A DNA stretch of 10,732 nt from Thermoflexus sp. GTDB lineage: Bacteria; Chloroflexota; Anaerolineae; B4-G1; DUEL01. Numbering within the stretch: the stretch's first letter is position 1; each line of letters begins with the position of its first letter. This document shows positions 1-6,315 of the stretch, piece after piece. Position numbers and translations under genes: made by a program. The notes under the pieces were generated by a model, which saw only the letters and a program-made list of their open reading frames with translations, was not told where the DNA came from and did no database searches. The DNA lies in assembly GCA_028276215.1 (NCBI GenBank), contig JAPYWT010000044.1:1-10732 (forward strand), read 5' to 3'.

Positions 1-1
1 C

Positions 2-535
2 CTGGGGTCGTTCCTGATCCTGCGGGAACACCTGAGCCGCCCGCTGGTGGTCGGGCTGGCGGTGGCCACCGTCGGCTCGGCCATCATCGGCCTGGACGAC
101 TGGGGGCAGGGCACCCACCGGCTGACCGGGGACCTGCTGGCGCTGGCGGGCGCGCTCTCTGTGGCGGTTTATTTTCTCATTGGGCGACGGCTGCGGGCCC
201 GCCTCTCCCTGCTGGCCTACGTCTTTCCCGTCTACTCCACCGCCGCCGTCGTCCTGATGGCCGTCGCCGCCCTGGCGCGCGTCCCGCTGGGCGGGTACCC
301 GTCCATCCACTGGCTCTGGCTGCTCCTGCTGGCGCTGGGGCCGCAGATTACCGGCCACTCTTCCCTGAACTGGGCCCTGCGCCATCTCCCGGCCACGTAT
401 GTGACCCTGGCCGTCCTGGGCGAGCCCATCGGATCCAGCATCCTGGCCTGGATTATCCTGGGGGAGATTCCGGGCATCATCACACTCATCGGCGGCGCGC
501 TGGTCCTGACCGGCATCGCCATCGCCAGCCGGTAG
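2..535 (+). CDS. EamA/DMT-family transporter, C-terminal part (5' end outside window)
   Basis: The frame is open from the first full codon at position 2, so the gene starts upstream and only its last 177 residues are present. They comprise the end of the first EamA repeat (an 'LREHLSRP' loop followed by a Gly/Ala-rich membrane helix) and all of the second repeat. The second repeat ends with the family signature 'LGEPIGSSILAWIILGE' and a final helix before the stop. About six hydrophobic segments are visible. EamA proteins are ten-helix inner-membrane permeases of the drug/metabolite transporter superfamily, usually exporters of amino acids or other small metabolites; no substrate can be read from this part. 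A GTG at position 47 could be mistaken for the start, but it lies inside the conserved helix of repeat 1. The following PIN gene begins 6 nt after the stop. The family call is firm; the function is unspecified. Confidence 0.88.
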   Translation: MGSFLILREHLSRPLVVGLAVATVGSAIIGLDDWGQGTHRLTGDLLALAGALSVAVYFLIGRRLRARLSLLAYVFPVYSTAAVVLMAVAALARVPLGGYPSIHWLWLLLLALGPQITGHSSLNWALRHLPATYVTLAVLGEPIGSSILAWIILGEIPGIITLIGGALVLTGIAIASR

Positions 536-541
536 AAGGAT

Positions 542-997
542 ATGAATAAAGTCAAGATTTACCTGGATATGTGTGCGATCCAGCGCCCGTTGGATACTCC
601 AGAGCAACTGCGCATTCTTCTGGAAGCCGAGGCAGTGCTGGGCATTCTCTCCGTTTGCGAGAGGGGAGAAGTGGATTTAATCTCATCTGAGGCGTTGATC
701 TACGAAAACGAGCAAAATCCCTCACTAATTCGCCGGGAATATGCCAGCGCTGTGCTGGAGCAAGCCAGTATAACCGTTCAGGTAACGGCAGATGTAGAGG
801 AGCGGGCAAAATATCTCTCGTTGTACGGAATCAAGCCGTTGGATGCGCTGCATCTGGCGTCAGCCGAAAAAGGGGAGGCGGATTATTTTTGTACCTGCGA
901 CGACCGGTTGATGCGCCAGGCCAGGCGCGTTCCAGGTTTAGCAGTCAGGGTGGTTACACCGGTAGAGTTCATCCAGGAGTTGGAGAAATGGTTATAG
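542..997 (+). CDS. PIN-domain protein (VapC-like putative ribonuclease)
   Basis: This 151-residue protein has the acidic residues of a PIN nuclease fold: D9 in 'YLDMCAIQRP', E55 in 'ALIYENEQNP', D101 in 'KPLDALHLASA', and D120/D121 in 'CTCDDRLMRQA'. PIN proteins are Mg/Mn-dependent ribonucleases, commonly the toxins of type II toxin-antitoxin modules. The spacing and the 'LDxCxIQRPLD' opening match a PIN subfamily common in cyanobacteria and Chloroflexota, but membership is judged by eye. The ATG at 542 is favoured because the first catalytic Asp is only eight residues in; a purine-rich AGAAGGA (534-540) lies unusually close upstream. The gene overlaps the next small gene by 10 bp (ATGGTTATAG), so the two are probably translationally coupled. 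Base composition is visibly less GC-rich than the flanking genes, which suggests horizontal acquisition. Toxicity is inferred, not shown. Confidence 0.82.
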   Translation: MNKVKIYLDMCAIQRPLDTPEQLRILLEAEAVLGILSVCERGEVDLISSEALIYENEQNPSLIRREYASAVLEQASITVQVTADVEERAKYLSLYGIKPLDALHLASAEKGEADYFCTCDDRLMRQARRVPGLAVRVVTPVEFIQELEKWL

Positions 998-1197
998 AAG
1001 CCAAGCCGCTGGTGGAAATCAATCAGCAAGCCATACACCTGCTATACCGGGAATTGGGTGTTGTGAACACCGTTCGCTTTCTGAAACAGTTTATCGCCGG
1101 ATTGGGTGATTACACCCAGGAGCGGGAAATGTTGTTTGGCGGTAAGACGTTAGAAGAGATTGTTGATGAGATTGCGCGCAGGCGAGAGCACACTTAA
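988..1197 (+). CDS. Small PIN-associated protein, putative antitoxin
   Basis: This 69-residue soluble protein starts at the ATG (988) inside the last codons of the PIN gene. The 10-bp overlap ties the pair together. The sequence has an N-terminal stretch 'LVEINQQAIHLLYRELGVV', a central 'NTVRFLKQF..GLGDYTQER' motif, and an acidic/basic helical tail 'TLEEIVDEIARRRE'. The 'FL.QF..G.GDYT.ER' pattern is familiar from small proteins encoded beside PIN genes in cyanobacteria and Chloroflexota. I know of no characterised function for them. A role as cognate antitoxin is inferred from size and coupling. Order is toxin first, then small protein, which reverses the usual VapBC arrangement. An in-frame upstream reading extends to 889, but that part lies inside the PIN gene in another frame and is not expected to be translated. 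GC content is lower than the neighbourhood, as in the PIN gene. Confidence 0.72.
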   Translation: MVIEAKPLVEINQQAIHLLYRELGVVNTVRFLKQFIAGLGDYTQEREMLFGGKTLEEIVDEIARRREHT

Positions 1198-1205
1198 CTC
1201 TATCC

Positions 1206-1282
1206 TTGCGACCTGCGCCCTGCGACCTGCGCCCTGCGACCTGCGCCCTGCGACCTGCGACCTGCTACCTGCGACCTGACCC
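1206..1282. repeat. Eleven tandem heptamers (consensus CTGCGAC/CTGCGCC)
   Basis: The interval is 77 bp and divides exactly into eleven 7-bp units. CTGCGAC and CTGCGCC alternate over the first seven units, with a T variant at the first base of unit 1. The last four are CTGCGAC, CTGCTAC, CTGCGAC and CTGACCC. The array fills almost the whole gap between the small PIN-associated gene and the Kelch gene, and it ends at the base before the Kelch ATG. As a result no recognisable Shine-Dalgarno sequence precedes that gene. The alternation suggests that part of it arose by duplication of a 14-bp dimer. Confidence 0.93.
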
Positions 1283-2638
1283 ATGGCTGAACCCGGCGAA
1301 CCACTGACCGAACGGGAACTGGAAATTCTCCGCTACGTCGCCACCGGGGCATCCAACAAGGAGATTGCCCACCGGCTGCACATCAGCACCAACACCGTCA
1401 AGGTCCACCTGCGCAACATCTTCACCAAACTGGAGGTGGTCTCCCGCACCGAGGCGACGATGGTCGCCGTGCGCCAGGGATGGGTGGCCGTCTCCGAAGT
1501 GCGGACGGTCAGTGAAGAGGCGGAAGAGAAACCGGGAGAAGTTGCGCCCACCCCCGCGGCGGAGATAGTGGCCCCGGCGCCCGAGCCGCCCCTGCCCTGG
1601 TACCGCCGGGTGGTCCTGATCGCGGCTGCGCTGATTGCGGTGGCCGCGGCAGCACTGGCCTGGCCCCGTCCGGTCCCCTCGGCCCCGGCCGCAGCGGGGC
1701 TTCTCCCGTCCCGGAGCGAGGCCGCGGCCGCGTCGGGCGCGGGCCGCAGCGCCGAATCCCGCTGGGTGGAACGGGCCCAGATGCCGACCCGGCGGGCCTG
1801 GCTGGCGGCCGCCGCATGGGAGCGGCGCCTGCTGGCCGTCGGCGGAGAGACGCCGGAGGGCGTCACCGACGCGGTGGAAATCTACGACCCCGACGCCGAT
1901 GCCTGGACGCGCGGCGCGCCCAAACCGACCCCCGCCGCCTACATCGGCGCGGCCGTGCTGGGAGGCCGGGTCTTCGTCCCCGGCGGCTGCACTGAAGACG
2001 GTTCGGCCCTCTCCGTCCTGGAGGTCTACGACCCCGCGACCGACGCGTGGACGACCGCCGCGCCGCTCCCCCGCCCCCTCTGCGGCTACGCGCTGGCCGT
2101 CCACGGGGACCGTCTCTACCTGTTCGGCGGCACCGACGGTCGCCAGTACCGGAACGAGACCTATGTCTACGACCCTCAGGCCGACCGCTGGGAGGAACGG
2201 TCGGCGATGCCCGTCGCCCAGGCGCTGGCGGCGGCGGCCCCGCTGGGGGAGGACATCTACGTCGTGGGCGGGTACCGGGCGGGCCAGGAACAGGCCACCT
2301 GCGCCGTCTACAACCCGGCGCGGGACGCATGGTCGGCCTGTCCGTCCCTGACCCTGGCGCGGGGAGGGCTGGGGCTGGTCCCCTTCGGCGGGCAACTCTA
2401 CGCCGTCGGCGGTGGGGGCTGGGGAGGATACCTGGGCTTCAACGAACGGTACGACCCGGCCCAGGCCCGCTGGATGCCGGTGGAGACTCCGCTGCTGGGC
2501 GGATGGCAGGGGGCGGGCGTGACCATCCTGGACCTGACCATCTACGCCGTCGGCGGCTACAGCGACGACTATCTCAGCCTGACCCTGGCCTTTGAGCCGT
2601 TGCCGTTCCGCATCTTCATCCCGGCCACGGAGCGGTAG
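1283..2638 (+). CDS. LuxR-type HTH / transmembrane / six-bladed Kelch propeller protein
   Basis: This 451-residue protein has three parts. Residues 7-67 are a LuxR/GerE-type DNA-binding domain ('LTERELEILRYVATGASNKEIA' then 'HISTNTVKVHLRNIFTKL'), the output module of response regulators. Residues 70-105 are a Glu/Pro/Ala linker. Residues 110-127 form one hydrophobic helix after 'WYRR', so the HTH should be cytoplasmic and the rest outside. Residues about 161-440 hold six Kelch repeats: Gly-Gly pairs at 187, 234, 282, 329, 376 and 424, and the blade-ending Trp at 208, 256, 303, 350 and 397, about 47 residues apart. Blade six lacks its own Trp, and W161 just before blade one probably closes the ring. 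A membrane-bound regulator that senses an external ligand is an inference. No receiver domain is present. The ATG at 1283 is chosen because it directly precedes the HTH; no clear Shine-Dalgarno is visible. Confidence 0.87.
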   Translation: MAEPGEPLTERELEILRYVATGASNKEIAHRLHISTNTVKVHLRNIFTKLEVVSRTEATMVAVRQGWVAVSEVRTVSEEAEEKPGEVAPTPAAEIVAPAPEPPLPWYRRVVLIAAALIAVAAAALAWPRPVPSAPAAAGLLPSRSEAAAASGAGRSAESRWVERAQMPTRRAWLAAAAWERRLLAVGGETPEGVTDAVEIYDPDADAWTRGAPKPTPAAYIGAAVLGGRVFVPGGCTEDGSALSVLEVYDPATDAWTTAAPLPRPLCGYALAVHGDRLYLFGGTDGRQYRNETYVYDPQADRWEERSAMPVAQALAAAAPLGEDIYVVGGYRAGQEQATCAVYNPARDAWSACPSLTLARGGLGLVPFGGQLYAVGGGGWGGYLGFNERYDPAQARWMPVETPLLGGWQGAGVTILDLTIYAVGGYSDDYLSLTLAFEPLPFRIFIPATER

Positions 2639-2645
2639 CGTAGCG

Positions 2646-2702
2646 CAGGATTGATCCTGCAGGTGGCGCAGGATTTATCCTGCATCGGACAGGATAAATC
2701 CT
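2646..2702. repeat. Cluster of short palindromes (GCAGGAT-type, REP-like)
   Basis: Two related 16-bp palindromes with arms GCAGGAT/ATCCTGC lie at 2646-2661 in shifted copy and 2668-2683. A third partial copy with arms AGGAT/ATCCT is at 2691-2702. The second and third also pair with each other: AGGATTTATCCTG (2670-2682) is the exact reverse complement of CAGGATAAATCCT (2690-2702) across a 7-nt loop. The result could be a long hairpin just downstream of the Kelch stop. No T-run follows, so a standard intrinsic terminator is not supported. It looks like a repetitive extragenic palindrome that could still affect transcript ends. Confidence 0.7.
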
Positions 2703-2745
2703 ATGCTACCTGACCATCGGCGGCGGAACAGATTGCAGATTGCAC

Positions 2746-2786
2746 CCTTGTATCCTTGTATCCTTATCCCTTGTATCCTTACCTTC
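2746..2786. repeat. Imperfect 8-bp tandem repeat (CCTTGTAT) upstream of thiolase-like gene A
   Basis: Two perfect CCTTGTAT units (2746-2761) are followed by degenerate units: CCTTAT, CCCTTGTAT, CCTTA and CCTTC. The array runs to the base before the Shine-Dalgarno of the thiolase-like gene. It is pyrimidine-rich on the + strand and lies in the probable leader of the operon. It is one of three intergenic arrays in this window with different unit sequences. Confidence 0.75.
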
Positions 2787-2792
2787 AGGAGG
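2787..2792 (+). promoter_or_regulatory. Shine-Dalgarno deciding the start of thiolase-like gene A
   Basis: AGGAGG lies 5 nt before the ATG at 2798. It favours that ATG over an in-frame upstream ATG at 2756, whose extra residues would be encoded by the CCTTGTAT repeat. Confidence 0.85.
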
Positions 2793-2797
2793 TGCCT

Positions 2798-3949
2798 ATG
2801 CTTCGCGAAGTCGCCATCGTGGGGGCCGGATGGAGCGGGTTCCGTTCCATCTCCCCCGACCTCTCCTACAAGGAGATGATGTACGAAGCCGCCGTGCGGG
2901 CCTACGAGGACGCCGGCATTGACCCCCGCCGGGACGTGGACAGTTTCGTCACCGTGGCGGAGGACTTCATAGAGGGCACCAGTATCTTTGACGAGTACAC
3001 GCCGGACCAGTTGGGCGGCGCGCTGCGGCCCAACCACACTATCACCGGCGACGGCATCCACGGCCTGGCAGCAGCAGTGATGCAGATTCTCACCGGCCAG
3101 TTTGACGTCGTGGTCGTGGAGGCCCACAGTAAAGCATCCAACGTCCTCACGCTCCCCTACATCCTGGCCTACGCGATGGACCCCGTCTACAACCGCCCGC
3201 TGGCGTTCCATCCGTATGCCATCGCCGGGATGGAGATGCGGCGGTACCTGGCGGAGACGGCGACGCCACTGGAGGCGTGCGCCCGGGTGGTGGTGAAGAA
3301 CCGGGCCAACGCCCTCTTCAACCCCCTGGCGGCCTATGGGGCCGACCTGAGCGTGGAGGCGGTGCTGGGGTCGGACATGGTGGCCGAGCCGCTCACCCGC
3401 CTGCAGTGCGCCGACCACGCCGACGGGGCCATCGTCCTGGTCGTGGCCGACGGTGCCACCGCCCGCGCGCTGACCGACCGCCCCGTCTGGATTCGGGGTA
3501 TCGGCTGGGCCAACGACACCCACACCCTGGAGAGCCGCCCCTGGGGAGAGGCGTCGTACGCGTACCTGGCAGCCCAGATGGCCTACCGCACCGCCGGGAT
3601 CAAGAGCCCCCGGTCCGAGATAGACTTCGCCGAAATAGACGACACCTTCGCCTACAAGGAACTGCAGCACCTGGAGGCGCTGGGGTTCTGTCGGCCCGGC
3701 GAGGCGGGTCTGTGGACGCTGGAGGGCGGGACGGAAATCAACGGCGAATTCCCCGTCAACCCGTCCGGCGGCAGTCTGGGGATGGGGCATCTGCTGGACG
3801 GCTCCGGCCTGGCGCGGGTGCTGGAGGTGGTGTTCCAGTTGCGCGGCGAGGCCGGACGGCACCAGGTGGACGGCGCCGAAGTGGGCATGGCCTTCGCCTG
3901 GCGGGGCGTCCCCACCACCAGCGGCGCAGCGGTCATACTGAGCAATTAG
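2798..3949 (+). CDS. Thiolase-fold protein A (SCP-x/lipid-transfer type), catalytic Cys absent
   Basis: This 383-residue protein has the length and motifs of SCP-x-type thiolases: N-terminal 'VAIVGAGWSGF', 'CADHADGAIVLVVAD' (204-218), 'AEIDDTFAYKELQHLEALGF' (278-297), and 'NPSGGSLGMGH' (321-331). Thiolases make or break C-C bonds of beta-ketoacyl-CoA using a nucleophilic Cys in an 'ACASG'-like loop. Here that loop reads 'DGIHG' (85-89), with Gly at the Cys position. The 'EVHD' motif has Asp281 for His, whereas the His of the 'GH' motif (H331) is kept. Cys161, 204 and 298 lie elsewhere. The protein is therefore probably not an ordinary thiolase. It could be an aldolase-like enzyme, as known for Ltp2, or a structural partner of thiolase-like B. 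It heads a six-gene run that also encodes two DUF35 proteins, the usual partners of this family. The start is set by AGGAGG. Confidence 0.88.
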   Translation: MLREVAIVGAGWSGFRSISPDLSYKEMMYEAAVRAYEDAGIDPRRDVDSFVTVAEDFIEGTSIFDEYTPDQLGGALRPNHTITGDGIHGLAAAVMQILTGQFDVVVVEAHSKASNVLTLPYILAYAMDPVYNRPLAFHPYAIAGMEMRRYLAETATPLEACARVVVKNRANALFNPLAAYGADLSVEAVLGSDMVAEPLTRLQCADHADGAIVLVVADGATARALTDRPVWIRGIGWANDTHTLESRPWGEASYAYLAAQMAYRTAGIKSPRSEIDFAEIDDTFAYKELQHLEALGFCRPGEAGLWTLEGGTEINGEFPVNPSGGSLGMGHLLDGSGLARVLEVVFQLRGEAGRHQVDGAEVGMAFAWRGVPTTSGAAVILSN

Positions 3950-3961
3950 GGAGGTCTGCTG

Positions 3962-4234
3962 ATGAACTCAGCAATTCCTGAAGTCCATGCCGGGAGACCT
4001 GAGAGGCAGTCAATAGACGCGGCAAGCATCCGGACAATGCTGGATACGATTCAAATTATAGAACAATCGCTGATGAGCCTGAAGCAAGCGCTGGAACAAC
4101 TCCAGTCCAGCGTGGCAGCAGAGGAAAAGAGGGGCCCGTTTTCCCTCTATGGCCTCTTTGCCGCCACCGATGTCACATGGGAGGACTTCCAGAGGGCCAA
4201 ACGATCCTGGCTCAAAGAGGTGGAGGGCATCTGA
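3962..4234 (+). CDS. Putative antitoxin of a PIN-type toxin-antitoxin pair
   Basis: This 90-residue protein is encoded directly before a VapC-type gene; its TGA stop is followed at once by the toxin ATG, and AGGGAGGT (3948-3955) serves as its Shine-Dalgarno. Residues about 22-52 ('IRTMLDTIQIIEQSLMSLKQALEQL') look like an amphipathic coiled coil. The C-terminus 'FSLYGLFAATDVTWEDFQRAKRSWLKEVE' resembles the toxin-wrapping tails of antitoxins, where a short '.L.G......T.EDF..AKR' element is common. No AbrB, Phd or ribbon-helix-helix DNA-binding motif is evident at the N-terminus, so autoregulation by the usual VapB route is uncertain. Base composition is less GC-rich than the flanking thiolase-like genes. 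The antitoxin role is inferred from position and the tail motif. Confidence 0.72.
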   Translation: MNSAIPEVHAGRPERQSIDAASIRTMLDTIQIIEQSLMSLKQALEQLQSSVAAEEKRGPFSLYGLFAATDVTWEDFQRAKRSWLKEVEGI

Positions 4235-4624
4235 ATGTTTTATGTTCCGGACACCCATGCCCTGGTCTGGTACCTGAGTGCGGACCCGCGATTGGGCCAT
4301 CAGGCCAAAGCGGCATTGGAGAGCGTGGATCGCGGGGAAGCACATGCGCTGGTGCCGATCATCGTCTTGACAGAAATGCTGGACCTGGAGGAGAAAGGGC
4401 GAATTGCAATCCGGTTGAATCACCTGCTTCCGATTCTCCGGCAGCATACTCATTACACAATTGTGCCCTACACTCTGGACTTGCTGATGGCCCTGAAAGA
4501 GATTGACGATATACCCGAACTCCATGACCGGATGATTGCTGCGACGGCTCGGCGCTACGACGCCGTTGTTCTCTCAAAGGACCCGTCCATTGCGGCTTCC
4601 GCCTTCGTCAGAACAATCTGGTAA
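4235..4624 (+). CDS. VapC-type PIN toxin
   Basis: This 129-residue protein has the classic PIN layout: D6 in 'YVPDTHALVWYL', E47 in 'IVLTEML', D98 in 'ELHDRMIAATA', and D116 in 'VVLSKDPSI'. VapC toxins are ribonucleases that cut tRNA or rRNA at specific sites and are held inactive by an antitoxin. Here the antitoxin is presumably the 90-residue protein encoded with zero spacing upstream. All four acidic residues are present, so the nuclease should be active. The pair sits between the two thiolase-like genes in the same direction, 12 nt after the first and 10 nt before the second. It must therefore either share their transcript or carry its own promoter inside gene A. The lower GC content suggests it was acquired separately from the thiolase/DUF35 genes. 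It is not closely similar to the PIN protein at 542-997. Confidence 0.87.
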   Translation: MFYVPDTHALVWYLSADPRLGHQAKAALESVDRGEAHALVPIIVLTEMLDLEEKGRIAIRLNHLLPILRQHTHYTIVPYTLDLLMALKEIDDIPELHDRMIAATARRYDAVVLSKDPSIAASAFVRTIW

Positions 4625-4629
4625 GGAGG
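4623..4629 (+). promoter_or_regulatory. Shine-Dalgarno deciding the start of thiolase-like gene B
   Basis: AAGGAGG overlaps the toxin stop codon and lies 5 nt before the ATG at 4635. It excludes upstream in-frame starts, which would run inside the toxin gene. Confidence 0.87.
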
Positions 4630-4634
4630 AAACA

Positions 4635-5801
4635 ATGGCCAGAAACCGGGTTGCCATTGTCGGCGCGGGGATGACCAAATTCGTCCGCCGCGCTCAGGAA
4701 ACGGCCAAAGAACTGGCATGGGAAGCGGCCAGCAAAGCGCTGGAATCCTGTGAGATGACCCTGGACGATATTGACGCCGTCGTCATCGGCACCGCGCCGG
4801 AGGCCTTTGACGGCGTCCACATGAAGAGCGAATACCTCTCCGACGGCTGCGGCGGCTGGGGGAAGCCGGTCATCCGCGGCTACGTGGGCGGCGGTACGGG
4901 CGTCTTCGCCCCCATCCAGGGCTGGTACCACGTCGCCAGCGGCCTTTTTGATACCGTCCTGGTGGTCTGCGAGGAGAAGATGTCCTCGTGCCAGCCCCAT
5001 CCCCAGGGCGCCTTCCTGACCATCTTTGACCACACCACCGAACGCCCCCTGGGGCCGAATCTCCTCTGGATTTTCGCCCTGGAGATGAACGCCTATATGA
5101 CCCGCTATGGCCTCTCCAAGCGGGACATCGCGCTGGTGTCGGTGAAAAATAAGCGCAACGCCGCCGACCACCCGGCCGCGCTCCTGGGCGACCCCAACAT
5201 CACCGTGGAGGACGTCCTGAACTCTGAGGTGCTGGCCTGGCCTGTCCAGCGGCTGGATGTCTCCCCGGTGACAGACGGGGCAGTGGCGGTGGTGATGGCG
5301 GCGGAGCACGTCGCCCGCCGGGTCACCAACAAGCCCGTCTGGGTGGAAGGGGTCGGCTGGTGCCTGGATACGGCCTACTGGACCAACCGCGACCTCTCCT
5401 ACCCCACCTACGTGGAGGAGGCGGCGCGGATGGCCTACAAGATGGCCGGCATCACCGAACCGCGCAAGCAAATCCACATCGCCGAGCCCTACGACCCCTT
5501 TGACTACAAGGAACTCCACCATCTGGAGGGGCTGTTGCTGTTTGACAAGGGCAAGGCGCCGGAGGCGACCGCGCTGGGCATCACCCAGCGGGATGGCGAC
5601 CTGCCCGTCTGCCCCAGCGGCGGGCTGCTGGGCGTGGGCAATCCCATCGCCGCCGCCGGACTGATGAAGGTGGCGGAACTCTTCTGGCAACTGCGGGGGG
5701 AGGCCGGTGCCCGCCAGGTGCCCGGCCAGCCCAAACGGGGCGTCGCCCAGGCCTGGGGCGACCTCATGCAGGTAGGAACGGTTATCGTATTGGGGGTGTA
5801 A
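4635..5801 (+). CDS. Thiolase-fold protein B (SCP-x/lipid-transfer type), catalytic Cys and His absent
   Basis: This 388-residue protein has the SCP-x thiolase motifs in order: 'VAIVGAGMTKF' (6-16), 'VTDGAVAVVMA' (212-222), 'AEPYDPFDYKELHHLEGL' (283-300), 'CPSGGLLGVGNP' (326-337), and the 'LRGEAGARQV' tail shared with protein A. The nucleophile loop reads 'GGGTG' (85-89), with Gly at the Cys position. The usual His of the 'GHP' motif is Asn336. The 'EVHD' His is Tyr286, giving 'EPYD'. None of Cys39, 72, 112, 119, 243 or 326 is at the catalytic position. A Tyr in place of His in a 'YD.F' motif is, from memory, also seen in Ltp-type aldolases that cleave acyl-CoA side chains; this needs alignment. 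It is a diverged paralog of protein A and is followed after 1 nt by a DUF35 gene, so they probably form one complex. Confidence 0.88.
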   Translation: MARNRVAIVGAGMTKFVRRAQETAKELAWEAASKALESCEMTLDDIDAVVIGTAPEAFDGVHMKSEYLSDGCGGWGKPVIRGYVGGGTGVFAPIQGWYHVASGLFDTVLVVCEEKMSSCQPHPQGAFLTIFDHTTERPLGPNLLWIFALEMNAYMTRYGLSKRDIALVSVKNKRNAADHPAALLGDPNITVEDVLNSEVLAWPVQRLDVSPVTDGAVAVVMAAEHVARRVTNKPVWVEGVGWCLDTAYWTNRDLSYPTYVEEAARMAYKMAGITEPRKQIHIAEPYDPFDYKELHHLEGLLLFDKGKAPEATALGITQRDGDLPVCPSGGLLGVGNPIAAAGLMKVAELFWQLRGEAGARQVPGQPKRGVAQAWGDLMQVGTVIVLGV

Positions 5802-5802
5802 A

Positions 5803-6306
5803 ATGAAAGAGCGTGTATACGACACCGTCTATCTCAGCGAGAAGGACTTTGAGACCGGGCGGGTGCTCTACGAGACCTGGGTGCCCAACGCCCGGTATGC
5901 CTGGGACGCCGGAATCGCCATCGGTCGCTACCTGGCGGAACTGAAGGCCGGGCGGCTGGTCGGAGTGCACTGCCCCAGTTGTGGGCGGATTCTGGTGCCC
6001 CCGCGCATGTTCTGCCAGGACTGCTTCGTCCCCACCGACGGGTTCGTCCCCCTGCAGGACACCGGCACCGTCGTCACCTTCTCCATCTGCAATGTCCGCT
6101 GGGACATGGTGCGGCTGGAGCATCCCCTCATCCCCGCCGTCATCGCCATAGATGGCGCGTCGCCCGGGATGGGCATCCTGCACCTGCTGGGGGAGGTGGA
6201 CCCGCAGGCCGTCCGGGTCGGCATGCGGGTGCGGGCCGTCTGGAAGCCCCCGGAGGAACGGGAAGGGGCCATCACCGACATCCGCTACTTCAAGCCGCTG
6301 GAGTGA
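5803..6306 (+). CDS. DUF35-family OB-fold/zinc-ribbon protein A (thiolase partner)
   Basis: This 167-residue protein has the DUF35 plan: N-terminal helices (about 12-52, 'YLAELKAGRLVGVHC'), a rubredoxin-like zinc ribbon with C57-x2-C60 and C71-x2-C74 ('CPSCGRILVPPRMFCQDC'), and an OB-fold (about 80-165) ending 'ITDIRYFKPLE'. In known systems these proteins bind SCP-x thiolases, bridge subunits and shape the acyl-CoA/pantetheine channel. Examples are the archaeal thiolase-HMG-CoA synthase complex, BbsA, and the DUF35 domain of ChsH2. The ATG is 1 nt after the stop of thiolase-like gene B, so translation is probably coupled and no separate Shine-Dalgarno stands out. It is clearly paralogous to the next gene. 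A CoA-binding/scaffold role is inferred from the family and operon; all four zinc ligands are intact. Confidence 0.9.
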   Translation: MKERVYDTVYLSEKDFETGRVLYETWVPNARYAWDAGIAIGRYLAELKAGRLVGVHCPSCGRILVPPRMFCQDCFVPTDGFVPLQDTGTVVTFSICNVRWDMVRLEHPLIPAVIAIDGASPGMGILHLLGEVDPQAVRVGMRVRAVWKPPEEREGAITDIRYFKPLE

Positions 6307-6315
6307 GGAGGTACC

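Noticed and set aside
1206..1282. CRISPR array
   Set aside because: Units are 7 bp with no spacers and no cas genes nearby; it is a simple tandem repeat. The same holds for 2746-2786 and 8102-8160.
1265..2395. Minus-strand open frame opposite the Kelch gene
   Set aside because: It has an Arg/Gly/Pro-rich shadow composition, and the + strand shows regular Kelch repeats.
2733..2768. Sigma70 promoter before the thiolase operon (TTGCAG or TTGCAC with TATCCT)
   Set aside because: The spacers come out at 20 and 13 bp, and the -10 candidates are produced by the tandem repeat itself, so none is convincing.
2756..2797. N-terminal extension of thiolase-like protein A
   Set aside because: The extra residues are encoded by the CCTTGTAT repeat and the Shine-Dalgarno region; AGGAGG before 2798 decides the start.
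2675..3862. Minus-strand open frame opposite thiolase-like gene A
   Set aside because: No domain is recognisable, and the + strand carries clear thiolase motifs and a Shine-Dalgarno.
542..4624. One composite mobile element carrying both PIN modules
   Set aside because: No transposase, terminal inverted repeats or target duplications were seen, and the high-GC genes between them look native.
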